Positions 44,100-52,374 of a DNA stretch of 64,000 nt are shown one piece after another; the first letter of the stretch is position 1; each line of letters starts with the position of its first letter. The stretch covers positions 54,329 through 118,328 of the forward strand of contig CANLNQ010000023.1 of NCBI GenBank assembly GCA_947492525.1, read 5' to 3'. Made by a program: the position numbers and the translations under genes. Below the pieces are notes generated by a model, which saw only the letters and a list, made by a program, of their open reading frames with translations, was not told the DNA's origin and ran no database searches. The stretch comes from an uncultured Granulosicoccus sp. GTDB lineage: Bacteria; Pseudomonadota; Gammaproteobacteria; Granulosicoccales; Granulosicoccaceae.

Positions 44100-45275
44100 A
44101 TGGAAAATACTGGGCATAAACTCGTCATTCGTCATATCGGACGCATTCTGTCCGGCAAGCTTGAAGCCCCCTTGCTGGACGGCGACTGCGTCATTGCCAT
44201 CGATGGCAGAATCAGCGCCATCGGCCGTGAACGGGATATGGATACCGATCAGGCAACGGTGACGGTCGACGCCGCCGACACCTGGCTGGCACCGGGCCTC
44301 ATCGACAGTCATGTGCATCCGGTCATCGGTGACTACACGCCACGTCAGCAGCAGATCAACTGGATAGATTCCTGCCTGCACGGTGGAGTCACCACCATGA
44401 TTTCTGCTGGCGAAGTGCACCTGCCGGGGCGACCCAAGGATATCGTCGGCCTGAAGGCCATGGCCATTGCCTCGCAACGCTGGTACGAGAATTTCCGTCC
44501 CTCCGGTGTCAAGATGCACGCTGGCGCCCCCGTGTTGGAGGAAGGCATGGAGGAACACGACTTCAAGGAACTGGCCGAGGCGGGTGTGAAACTGCTGGGC
44601 GAGGTGGGCCTGGGTTCGGTGAAGGCTGGCGAGACTGCCGCACAGATGGTCAAGTGGGCCAGAAAATACGGTATCCAGTCCACCATTCATACCGGCGGAC
44701 CGTCCATTCCCGGTTCCGGCCTGATCGACAAGGATATCGTGCTCGAAGCCGATGCCGACATCATCGGCCACATCAATGGTGGCCACACTGCCCTGCCCGA
44801 TGACCAGATTACCTGTCTGTGCGAAGGCTGTCGTCGAGGTATCGAGATCGTGCACAACGGCAACGAACGAGCAGGGTTGCTGGCCATGCGGACCGCCTTC
44901 GAACTGGAACAATCGGAACGGGTGATTCTGGGGACCGACTCGCCAGCCGGCTCCGGTGTGCAACCGCTGGGCATACTACGCATGATTGCCATGCTCTCCA
45001 GTCTGGGCAACGTGCCGGCCGAGATCGCATTCTGTTTTGCCACAGGCAATACGGCCCGCATGCGAGAGCTTGATACGGGCATCATCGAAGAAGGCATGTC
45101 TGCCGATTTCATCATTCTCGATCAGGCACAGCATTCGCCCGGAGCTGATATGCTGGAGAGCATTCAACAAGGCAATCTACCCGGTATCGGCATGACCATC
45201 ATCGACGGCAAGGTGACCTCCACCCGCAGCCGCAACACACCACCAGCCGCTCGCCTGCCCCAGATCGTGAACTGA
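44100..45275 (+). CDS. Enamidase-like amidohydrolase
   Basis: A 391-residue amidohydrolase-superfamily enzyme. Metal motifs: LAPGLIDSHVHP near residue 65, a likely metal ligand in LLGEVGLGSV, HTGG near 199, GHINGGH near 221, and Asp in ILGTDSPAGSG near 281. These, notably GTDSPAGSG, match the enamidase (Ena) of nicotinate-fermenting Eubacterium barkeri, which opens tetrahydro-6-oxonicotinate to 2-formylglutarate and ammonia. The presence of a 6-hydroxynicotinate-reductase-like gene in the facing operon supports that role. It lies 75 bp after the MarR gene and 1 bp before the EamA gene. Confidence 0.8.
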   Translation: MENTGHKLVIRHIGRILSGKLEAPLLDGDCVIAIDGRISAIGRERDMDTDQATVTVDAADTWLAPGLIDSHVHPVIGDYTPRQQQINWIDSCLHGGVTTMISAGEVHLPGRPKDIVGLKAMAIASQRWYENFRPSGVKMHAGAPVLEEGMEEHDFKELAEAGVKLLGEVGLGSVKAGETAAQMVKWARKYGIQSTIHTGGPSIPGSGLIDKDIVLEADADIIGHINGGHTALPDDQITCLCEGCRRGIEIVHNGNERAGLLAMRTAFELEQSERVILGTDSPAGSGVQPLGILRMIAMLSSLGNVPAEIAFCFATGNTARMRELDTGIIEEGMSADFIILDQAQHSPGADMLESIQQGNLPGIGMTIIDGKVTSTRSRNTPPAARLPQIVN

Positions 45276-45276
45276 A

Positions 45277-46161
45277 TTGCCAAACCGGAATATTGCAGCC
45301 GCGTGTGCCGCCTGGCTGTTTGTTGTCATCTGGGCAAGTGGCTTCGTGGTCGCGCGCGGCATCAGTGGAAAGATCGACCCCTATCTCTTTCTGCTGTTGC
45401 GCTTCAGCTGCGTGCTGGTGGTGTTCAGCATCCTGATGCTGGCCCTGCGACTCCGCCTGCCAGCGCGTCGCGATCAATGGCGCCTGATGGGCATCGGTGC
45501 ACTGATGCAGGGATTCTATCTCGGCCCCGGGTTCTGGGCAGTCTCACAGGGTCTGGAGGCCGGCGTCATGGCCCTCATTGGCGCCATGCAGCCGGCATTG
45601 ACAGCAATACTTGCCTGGCATTTCTTTCAGGAAAGAACCAGTGGCAGAACCATTGGCGGACTGCTGATCGGAATTACAGGTGTGGCACTGGCAGTCTCTC
45701 CGGGACTGGGTAGCAGTGCAACTACCAGTGGTGCCTCGCCCCTGGTCATCATTGCAGCCGTGTTCAGCATCGGTTCGATAACGGCCGGTACGGTCATGCA
45801 GAAGTCCTCCATCGTCTCGGTACCCCTACTCAGCGCCATCAGCTTCCAGACCCTGGGCGCCGTGCTTGTCATGCTGGTAATGAATCTGCTGTTCGGCCAA
45901 TGGAGCGCCACCTTGACGCCGGCCACTCTGGCGTATCTGGCCTACGCTGTCTTCATTCTGTCCATTGGCGGCTTCACCTTGCTGACCTGGCTGGTACGCA
46001 GCGGCAGCGCCACCCGCGCCAGCAGTCTGTTGCTGGTCGTGCCGCCACTGGCCGCTTTGATGTCCTGGTGGCTCTACGATGAATCTCTGGGCCCGCTTCA
46101 GCTGGCAGGTTTTGCACTGGCGCTGGCAGGTGTGCTGTTGGCGCGTTCCAGCACCTCCTGA
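45277..46161 (+). CDS. EamA family (DMT) transporter
   Basis: A 294-residue membrane protein with ten helices in two EamA halves (WLFVVIWASGFVVARG, GAMQPALTAILAWHFFQER, VVPPLAALMSWWLYDE). The TTG start lies one base after the enamidase stop, so the genes are cotranscribed and perhaps coupled. It may export a pathway intermediate or import substrate. The last 64 bp overlap the end of the convergent gene. Confidence 0.85.
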   Translation: MPNRNIAAACAAWLFVVIWASGFVVARGISGKIDPYLFLLLRFSCVLVVFSILMLALRLRLPARRDQWRLMGIGALMQGFYLGPGFWAVSQGLEAGVMALIGAMQPALTAILAWHFFQERTSGRTIGGLLIGITGVALAVSPGLGSSATTSGASPLVIIAAVFSIGSITAGTVMQKSSIVSVPLLSAISFQTLGAVLVMLVMNLLFGQWSATLTPATLAYLAYAVFILSIGGFTLLTWLVRSGSATRASSLLLVVPPLAALMSWWLYDESLGPLQLAGFALALAGVLLARSSTS

Positions 46162-46463
46162 CGTCGTAGCCGAATGGCATTGCGCAGTGTCGCCATGGCG
46201 TGTGGCATATTGCGTTTTTCCAACAGGATCACGAGCTGCATCTCCAGCTGACGCGCTGTCTGCAGATATTCCTGCTGCTTTTGCGTATCGTCGGTGTCGG
46301 CTGCCTTGTCCAGATGCGCCAGCACCTCACCATAGACATAGCCTTCATAGGATTTTCTGATGGCTGTCCTGCTGACCGGAGGCGGCGGCTGATAACCGGG
46401 TGCCGATATCTTCTTCTCCCAATCCAGGTAGCGCTGTTCCGCCAGCATATCGAATACATTCAT
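46098..46463 (-). CDS. Small protein of unknown function downstream of LysR
   Basis: A 121-residue soluble, mostly helical protein beginning MNVFDMLAEQRYLDWEKK, with a Pro-rich segment (PGYQPPPPVS) and a charged helical second half; the tail is Ala/Ser-rich. I do not recognise the family. The ATG overlaps the LysR stop (ATGA), so it is cotranslated with the regulator. Its last 64 bp overlap the convergent EamA gene, which is unusual; the C-terminal 20 residues are therefore constrained on both strands. Confidence 0.65.
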   Translation of the reverse strand: MNVFDMLAEQRYLDWEKKISAPGYQPPPPVSRTAIRKSYEGYVYGEVLAHLDKAADTDDTQKQQEYLQTARQLEMQLVILLEKRNMPHAMATLRNAIRLRRQEVLERANSTPASASAKPAS

Positions 46464-47392
46464 GAGTCTTTCCCGTCCAGTGACAAGCCCTGCTCCCAAT
46501 AGGGTACCGGTGAGTACTTTTCCCGAAAGAAATCGATCCAGGCTCTTACCTTGGGAGAGATGAACTGGCGATTATGGTACAGCGCGTAGATGTTCGTGGG
46601 CGACAGGGAATGGTTATCGAGCACGCTCACCAGCTCGCCGCTACGCAACTGGTCATTGATGTCCCAGAGCGACTTCACCGCGATACCCAGACCGCCTGCA
46701 GCCGCATCACGGACCACTTCACCGCTATTGGATGTAATGGGCCCACTGACCGGAATGCGCCGCTTGCCGGCATCGGTATCGAATTCCCACACATCGTTGG
46801 ACGCTCCCTGCGCAGACAGAATCAGGCATTGATGCCCGCTCAGCGCTTCCAGCGTTTGTGGCGTACCTGCCCGATCGAGATACCTGGGCGATGCACAGAG
46901 TATGCGCCTGTTGACCGCCAGGCGTGTGGCGATGAAGGTAGAGTCAGCGGCCGCGCCGATGCGAATGGCCACATCGATACCCTCAACCACCAGATCGACG
47001 ATGTTGTCGGTCATCATCAGCTGCAGACGGATGCCCGGATAGCGCTTGATGAATTCCGCGATGAACGGCGATACATGCTTTCTGCCAAACGATGACGAGG
47101 TACTGACCCGCAGTGTTCCCTGCGCCTTGTCACGCATGCCCGCAAGACTGGCTTCGACCGCATCGATATCCTCCTGGATACGAAGACAGTGCTCGTAGTA
47201 CACCCGCCCTTCATCGGTCAGGTGCTGACTGCGGGTGGTGCGATTCAGCAGGCGGACACCGAGACGCTTTTCCAGCAGGGCCAGCCGACGACTGCACACC
47301 GCCAGCGACAAGCCCAGGCGCTCTGCAGCGCGCGTCAGACTGCCTTCCTCCACGACAGAGGTGAACACCCTGCGATCACTGACGGCTTTCAC
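46460..47392 (-). CDS. LysR family transcriptional regulator
   Basis: A 310-residue regulator: N-terminal winged helix (FTSVVEEGSLTRAAERLGLSLAVCSRRLALLEKRLGVRLLNRTTR), linker helix, and a periplasmic-binding-type effector domain (QGTLRVSTSSSFGRKHVSPF). It is divergent from the quinone-oxidoreductase-like gene, the classic LysR arrangement, so that gene is its likely target. Effector unknown. Confidence 0.92.
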   Translation of the reverse strand: MKAVSDRRVFTSVVEEGSLTRAAERLGLSLAVCSRRLALLEKRLGVRLLNRTTRSQHLTDEGRVYYEHCLRIQEDIDAVEASLAGMRDKAQGTLRVSTSSSFGRKHVSPFIAEFIKRYPGIRLQLMMTDNIVDLVVEGIDVAIRIGAAADSTFIATRLAVNRRILCASPRYLDRAGTPQTLEALSGHQCLILSAQGASNDVWEFDTDAGKRRIPVSGPITSNSGEVVRDAAAGGLGIAVKSLWDINDQLRSGELVSVLDNHSLSPTNIYALYHNRQFISPKVRAWIDFFREKYSPVPYWEQGLSLDGKDS

Positions 47393-47399
47393 GATTGAT

Positions 47400-47418
47400 T
47401 ATCAACTTTTTCTTGATA
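47400..47418. promoter_or_regulatory. LysR-type box TATCAA-N7-TTGATA
   Basis: A perfect 6-bp inverted repeat with 7-nt spacer, containing the T-N11-A core of LysR binding sites, 8 bp upstream of the LysR start. A second, weaker dyad GAGAT-N7-ATCTC lies at 47454-47470. Both fit autoregulation and control of the divergent gene. Confidence 0.55.
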
Positions 47419-47587
47419 GTTCATGAAAATATACAGCATTTATCTCCAAGGTTGAGATACCGATAATCTCGGTCTGACCAGACGCTGGCACAGACGAGCC
47501 GTACAATCACCGACTGATGGCAGCAACACGCCCTACTTCATCCTGACAGACAATTCCTGATCACCTGACTACCGAGATATCAAACAC

Positions 47588-48598
47588 ATGAAAGCTGTTG
47601 CCCTGACTCATTACCTGCCCGTTGAAAATACCGATGCCTTTCTGGATGTCGAGCTCGACAAGCCTGTCGCACAGGGACGGGACATTCTTGTCGCGGTCAA
47701 GGCCGTGTCCATCAACCCCGTCGATACCAAGGTGCGCGCCCCCAAGGACACGGTGGAGGAAACTCCCCGGGTGCTGGGCTGGGATGCCAGCGGCGTCGTG
47801 GAATCTGTCGGCCCGGACGTGACACTCTTTAAACCGGGCGATGAAGTCTATTACGCCGGCGACATCACGCGATCTGGCAGCAATGCCGAGTTCCAACTGG
47901 TGGATGAGCGCATCGTTGGCACCAAGCCCAAAAGCCTGGGTTTTGCCGAAGCCGCCGCGCTGCCGCTGACAACGATCACGGCCTACGAAGCCTTCTTCGA
48001 TCGACTCGGCATTCATCGCGATGGCGAGAACAAGGGGCAGTCGATCCTGATCATTGGTGCTGGTGGTGGCGTCGGCTCCATCGGCATCCAGCTCGCCAAG
48101 GCAGCGGGCCTCGTCGTCATAGCCACAGCCTCTCGGCCTGAAACCAGTGACTGGGTCAGGGAACTGGGTGCCGACCATGTCGTCAATCACCGCGAGCCCA
48201 TGGTTGAGCAGGTTCGCGCGCTTGGCTTCGAACACGTGGATCATATTGCCATCTTCAACGACATGCGTCACTGGGAAACAGCCGTCGAGCTGATTCGCCC
48301 TCAGGGTGGCATTGTCACGATCGATGACACGGAATTGCCCATGCCGATGGTCAACATGAAACCCAAGGCGGCCAGCCTGCACTGGGAATTCATGTTCACT
48401 CGTGCCATGTTCCAGACCCCTGACATGATCGAGCAACACAAGCTGCTGAGCTATGTTGCCGCGGAAATCGATGCAGGCCGCATCCGCACAACGCTGGACA
48501 CCGTACTCAGCCCGATCAATGCCGAGAATATCCGCAAGGCGCATGCCCTGATCGAGACCGGTCGGGCGCGTGGCAAGATCGTGGTTGAATCATTCTGA
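47588..48598 (+). CDS. Zinc-type alcohol dehydrogenase-like quinone oxidoreductase
   Basis: A 336-residue MDR-family enzyme. N-terminal GroES-like domain (VSINPVDTKVRAPKDTVEETPRVLGWDASGVVESVG) and Rossmann domain with ILIIGAGGGVGSIGIQLAKAAG. The Cys ligands of catalytic or structural zinc are absent, so it is likely a zinc-independent NADPH:quinone reductase of the ZADH/AdhC-like subgroup despite database-style names. Divergent from LysR; a terminator hairpin follows. Confidence 0.88.
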   Translation: MKAVALTHYLPVENTDAFLDVELDKPVAQGRDILVAVKAVSINPVDTKVRAPKDTVEETPRVLGWDASGVVESVGPDVTLFKPGDEVYYAGDITRSGSNAEFQLVDERIVGTKPKSLGFAEAAALPLTTITAYEAFFDRLGIHRDGENKGQSILIIGAGGGVGSIGIQLAKAAGLVVIATASRPETSDWVRELGADHVVNHREPMVEQVRALGFEHVDHIAIFNDMRHWETAVELIRPQGGIVTIDDTELPMPMVNMKPKAASLHWEFMFTRAMFQTPDMIEQHKLLSYVAAEIDAGRIRTTLDTVLSPINAENIRKAHALIETGRARGKIVVESF

Positions 48599-48610
48599 TC
48601 ACCGCGTGAC

Positions 48611-48645
48611 TGACAGAGGCCCCGATGTGACGGGGCCTCCTGTCA
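48611..48645 (+). terminator. Strong hairpin after oxidoreductase gene
   Basis: TGACAG-AGGCCCCG with its complement around an ATGTGA loop, one bulged C, giving a 14-bp GC-rich stem starting 12 bp after the stop. No long T-run follows. Confidence 0.65.
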
Positions 48646-48754
48646 ACACCAGCGAGCCTGCTCCTGCACTACCCGCTGCCGGCACGTGTATCCGGACTTG
48701 CATTTCTGCCAGAGCCTGTTGGAATACACTGGCCGACTTCTCCGCTTGAACTCG

Positions 48755-49168
48755 CTATTGGGCGGCCTGATCGGTATCGAACACGGCGTCTACCGGTACC
48801 TGCATGCCATTGAGCAGATGATTGGTCCGCCCCGCTGTCATGACGATGCGCAGCAACTCCGCGTGCTCGGCATCGCTCATTCCCCGCGCCTTGGCTGCCG
48901 CCGTATGTGAGTGAACACAATACTGGCAGGCATTGGCAATGGACACGGCGAGATACACCATTTCTTTCGTCTTGAAGTCGATCAGTGTTTCGGTAGCCAT
49001 CAGATCTCGCACATCGCGCCAGACGTTTTCCAGCAGGTCGGCATCGAATGCCAGGTAACGCCACAGATTATTGATGTAATCCGTTCCTCTTACCGTGCGT
49101 ATTTCATCGAATACGGCCTTGACCCGAGGATCTGCCTCGGGGTTGTCATCACGTTCAATCGTAGCCAT
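48755..49168 (-). CDS. Carboxymuconolactone decarboxylase / AhpD-like protein
   Basis: A 137-residue AhpD-fold protein with Glu in TKEMVYLAVSIANACQYC and the CxxC...H motif (CQYCVHSHT). It lies 55 bp after the exported cyclase gene and is probably cotranscribed. It differs from the AhpD-like protein at 999-1568 in length and sequence. Confidence 0.85.
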   Translation of the reverse strand: MATIERDDNPEADPRVKAVFDEIRTVRGTDYINNLWRYLAFDADLLENVWRDVRDLMATETLIDFKTKEMVYLAVSIANACQYCVHSHTAAAKARGMSDAEHAELLRIVMTAGRTNHLLNGMQVPVDAVFDTDQAAQ

Positions 49169-49223
49169 CAGTCGTCCGCTTCGTGGGGAAAATCAGGGAA
49201 AGCCTCGTCAGCTCCGGTATCAC

Positions 49224-50066
49224 TCATACCATCGCAAATACGCGGCAAGGGCCACCGGTACCCCCGCGATGCTTGGGCGCACCGACGACCAATGTCGCAC
49301 CGCTGGCTGGCAACTTGTCCAGATTGGCAATGTTCTCGATTCCCCAACGATTGGTCGGCAACCAGGCATAGTGGGTCGCGAAATCCGGTGACATGCCATG
49401 ATCCAGTGACAGCGTATCCACAGCAATCCCGACAGTGCCGGTTTCTTCCATCAGCATCTGTACCGCGTCCACGTGAAAACCGGGATAGTGCTGCGTTCCG
49501 TCATCATCCGCATTACGAAACTTCGCGTCGTTCACGTATCTGGCCCAGCCAGAATGCATGGCGACGCAGGCGTTATCCGGAATGTCGCCGTTGCTGGCAA
49601 TCCACGCCTTGATGTCCTCAGGCGTCAGCTGTGCATCCGCATCCGATTCCGCACGACTGGCTATATCGATGATGCACAGAGGAACGACAAGATTCTGTAC
49701 GGGAATTTCCGCTACCGACTGACCGTCGGCTGAGAAGTGCAAGGGGGCGTCGATATGCGTTCCGGTATGTTCGTTGACGTTGTATGTGAACAGGTTGAAG
49801 CCGTTGTCCTTGAAATTGTAGAGCTGATCCATGGCAAAACCCGGCTCACCGAAGTAAGTGGGAAAATCCGGATGCAATTCATGCGTAAGATCCTCCACCG
49901 AACTTGCCCCTTGGGCCAGCGAGGGTGTGGCAACGGCTCCTGCTCCCGCCGCCACCGTGGCGCCGATAGCGGCCCGCTTCAGAAAGTCACGTCGAGTGGA
50001 TTGGTCTGCCGGACCGGTCTCCAGCATTTTCTTCTTGACGGCATTGATGACACATAGATCGCACAT
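49224..50066 (-). CDS. Tat-exported cyclase family (kynurenine-formamidase-like) protein
   Basis: A 280-residue protein. A Cys-containing n-region (MCDLCVINAVKKKM) precedes a Tat signal, STRRDFLKRAA, and cleavage near PSLAQG. The mature domain is the cyclase/formamidase fold with the metal motif HTGTHIDAPLHF and the late GVDT-type segment GIAVDTLSLDHG. The family hydrolyses cyclic or formylated amides and uses Zn or Mn. GGAG precedes the ATG by about 9 bases. Substrate unknown. Confidence 0.85.
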   Translation of the reverse strand: MCDLCVINAVKKKMLETGPADQSTRRDFLKRAAIGATVAAGAGAVATPSLAQGASSVEDLTHELHPDFPTYFGEPGFAMDQLYNFKDNGFNLFTYNVNEHTGTHIDAPLHFSADGQSVAEIPVQNLVVPLCIIDIASRAESDADAQLTPEDIKAWIASNGDIPDNACVAMHSGWARYVNDAKFRNADDDGTQHYPGFHVDAVQMLMEETGTVGIAVDTLSLDHGMSPDFATHYAWLPTNRWGIENIANLDKLPASGATLVVGAPKHRGGTGGPCRVFAMV

Positions 50067-50263
50067 CCTGAAATTCTCCTGGTTGGAAATCGATGTCGGG
50101 TTCTCTTGCGTACTGGAACAGAACCATGATCAGCCTGGAATTCACACGATATGCACAAGCACTGCGACTCCAGGGCTGTACTCGATCCTAATTGCGAGCG
50201 TGCTGCCGAGTAAAGGAATTTATTGGGAGTCCACACGCCATGCCATCCAACAGACTTCGCCGC

Positions 50264-50722
50264 TTACAATTCAAGAGTCATGAACCGACTGAACGGGTCT
50301 TCCACATATTTAGCGAACGGACCGCAGAAGCGAAAGCCGAAACGTTCATACAAGGCATGCGCCGGATCGAAGGCATCACCGGAGCCTGTCTCGAGACTGA
50401 GCCGAGTGTAGGACCTGCTGGCGGCCTCCTGTATGAGGTGAGACAGAATAGCGGAGGCAACGCCCTTGCGCCGATGCGCACTGGACGTCCGCATGGACTT
50501 GAGTTCACCATGCGTCTTGTCCAGCTCCTTCAATGCACCACAACCAAGCAGCTGCCCGGTGTTGTCGCGCACGACCCAGAACGTCACATCCGGTGCACGC
50601 AGTGCCGACAGATCCAGCGCGTGAATACTCTCGGGCGGCGAGTGCTTCGCCATGTCATCGAGATGCTCACCCAACAGCGTTTCAACATCGTCGCTCGCCA
50701 GATCGTCTTCGGTGATCTTCAT
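50264..50722 (-). CDS. GNAT family N-acetyltransferase
   Basis: A 152-residue acetyltransferase. The acetyl-CoA loop is RRKGVASAILSHLIQEA, preceded by the beta strand ELKSMRTSS, and followed by SLETGSGDAFDPAHALYERFGF, a YsnE/PhnO-like end. Start MKITEDDL was chosen since sequence upstream is not family-like. It lies 83 bp after larB in the same direction and may be the last gene of the lar operon. Confidence 0.87.
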   Translation of the reverse strand: MKITEDDLASDDVETLLGEHLDDMAKHSPPESIHALDLSALRAPDVTFWVVRDNTGQLLGCGALKELDKTHGELKSMRTSSAHRRKGVASAILSHLIQEAASRSYTRLSLETGSGDAFDPAHALYERFGFRFCGPFAKYVEDPFSRFMTLEL

Positions 50723-50805
50723 GTGCCGTCCTCCGTTGTCACGACCTTGTACATGCCAGAGAATACTCAAGCGCGTCGCGGAGAAAAACCACCAGACTCA
50801 CGCTT

Positions 50806-51498
50806 TCAGCTCGTTTCCCCGATACCCAGCAGCTTGATCGCCAGTGCTGCAGCGCCGAACCCGTTGTCGATATTCACCACCGCAATACCAGGCACACAGC
50901 TGCTCAATGCCGAATTCAGTGCCACATGCCCGCCGGCTCCCACACCATACCCGACAGAAACAGGCACTGCGATGACGGGAACAGGCACCAGTCCTGCAAG
51001 CACACTGAACAGCGCACCCTCCATTCCCGCGACCGCGACAAGCAGCGAATAGGACGACAACTCATCAGCCAGTTCGGTCAGACGCCATAAACCGGCAACA
51101 CCGACATCCACGTAGCGTGCAGAGGGCTCCCCCAAATAGTGCAATGCCTGTTCTACTTCTGCAACCACCGGTACATCGGAGGTCCCGGCTGCTACGATGG
51201 CGACACGTACGGGGCGCGTCGGCACCGGATTCTCCGGTGACTCGGTAGAGACCACCACCGTTCTGGCCTGGGCGTGATAGTGAATCTGACCAGGCAGTTG
51301 CTCTTCAAGAATGGCGGCCTTGTCTGCCTGTACTCGCGTCATGAGAACGCGCTGCCGCCTGGTCAAAACCTGGCGAGCAATATCCAGAAGCTGCTCGACA
51401 CTCTTGCTTTCGGCCAGCACCACCTCGGGAACACGAGCTCGCGTCCCTCGCTCCCAGTCAAAACGAATATCATCAGCCACGCGGCCGCCCTCTCGCAT
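50806..51498 (-). CDS. larB: LarB, nicotinate adenine dinucleotide carboxylase/hydrolase
   Basis: About 230 residues. The N-terminal part (DIRFDWERGTRARVPEVVLAESK) and C-terminal PurE-like domain (VAIVAAGTSDVPVVAE, VAGMEGALFSVLAGLVPVPVIAVPVSVGYG, NSALSSCVPGIAVVNIDNGFGAA) identify LarB, which carboxylates and hydrolyses nicotinic acid adenine dinucleotide in nickel-pincer synthesis. The ATG (MREGG) was preferred over a TTG at 51522. It follows larE closely. Confidence 0.92.
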   Translation of the reverse strand: MREGGRVADDIRFDWERGTRARVPEVVLAESKSVEQLLDIARQVLTRRQRVLMTRVQADKAAILEEQLPGQIHYHAQARTVVVSTESPENPVPTRPVRVAIVAAGTSDVPVVAEVEQALHYLGEPSARYVDVGVAGLWRLTELADELSSYSLLVAVAGMEGALFSVLAGLVPVPVIAVPVSVGYGVGAGGHVALNSALSSCVPGIAVVNIDNGFGAAALAIKLLGIGETS

Positions 51499-51528
51499 TC
51501 GCTTGCAGATCGAATGGTGCAACTGTGC

Positions 51529-52374
51529 TCATTGACTGTCGGCTTCGCGAAGAAAGGCACTGCCACGGCGGTAACCGCCTATTCCCGCAAACCGCCTACC
51601 GTCAGCATTGATACGCCGCTTCAGTTCTGTGGTCAGATCGGACCACTGCCTGGAATGGGGCTCTTGCAACTCTTCGGGCACTTCGATACGCACTCCTTCG
51701 GCAGTAATCCGACAACGCAGATCAGCGGGACCCAACACCTCGGCCAGGTAGCGTTCGGTACGATGAACAAACAGCAGATCATCAGCATTGATGACTATGC
51801 CGGTTTCAACCCGACTCGACAGACAGGGTTGCGCAGGCAGCTCGGCTACATCATCGAGGTGCTGATATCGCGCAATGACTCTTACCGTCGCCTTGTCGAT
51901 TGCAGACTCGACCAGAGGGTGTACCACCTGTTTTTCACTCGCTGCAAGTAAACCCGGGCGATAGTCACCCAAGTCATCCAGATTGGCCCCGCTGGCGATT
52001 GGGCCGTCCCAGACTTCCTTGAGGCGCGTATAGAGATTGGTCTTGCAGTAATAGCAGCGATTGACAGGATTCTTCCGGTATCGCGCGTCGGAAAACTCTC
52101 CAGCATCGACCCACTCAACAGACCAGCCAAATCGATTCGCATGATGGCGAATTCGCTCAGCCGCCTCCTCGGGAACAGCCGGCGACATGGCATGTACCAG
52201 CCTCAGACGATCACCCAGTACATCGTGTGCCACCGAGGCCAGTGTCATGCTGTCGACGCCACCACTGACCGCCACAGCCAGGCTGGGGTAGGTACTCAAA
52301 TGCGCACGCAGACGCTCCAGCGCCAGTGGCAACCGGGTGCTTCCGGATCTCGGGCTAGTCATATCCTTGTTCAC
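51529..52374 (-). CDS. larE: LarE, sulfur transferase for nickel-pincer cofactor
   Basis: A 281-residue PP-loop ATPase with SGGVDS at 37-42. Three cysteines sit at Cys107 and Cys110 (NRCYYCKTNLY) and Cys184 (QPCLSSR). The Cys184 motif matches the sacrificial cysteine of Lactobacillus LarE; the added CxxC matches the [4Fe-4S] type described for Thermotoga LarE, which works catalytically. The GTG start overlaps the larC stop (GTGA). Confidence 0.93.
   Translation of the reverse strand: MNKDMTSPRSGSTRLPLALERLRAHLSTYPSLAVAVSGGVDSMTLASVAHDVLGDRLRLVHAMSPAVPEEAAERIRHHANRFGWSVEWVDAGEFSDARYRKNPVNRCYYCKTNLYTRLKEVWDGPIASGANLDDLGDYRPGLLAASEKQVVHPLVESAIDKATVRVIARYQHLDDVAELPAQPCLSSRVETGIVINADDLLFVHRTERYLAEVLGPADLRCRITAEGVRIEVPEELQEPHSRQWSDLTTELKRRINADGRRFAGIGGYRRGSAFLREADSQ

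Noticed and set aside
44040..44963. Minus-strand open frame opposite the enamidase gene
   Set aside because: Shadow of a strongly supported amidohydrolase; no ribosome binding site or domains.
47561..48544. Minus-strand open frame opposite the oxidoreductase gene
   Set aside because: Antisense shadow; the plus-strand protein has clear GroES-like and Rossmann domains.
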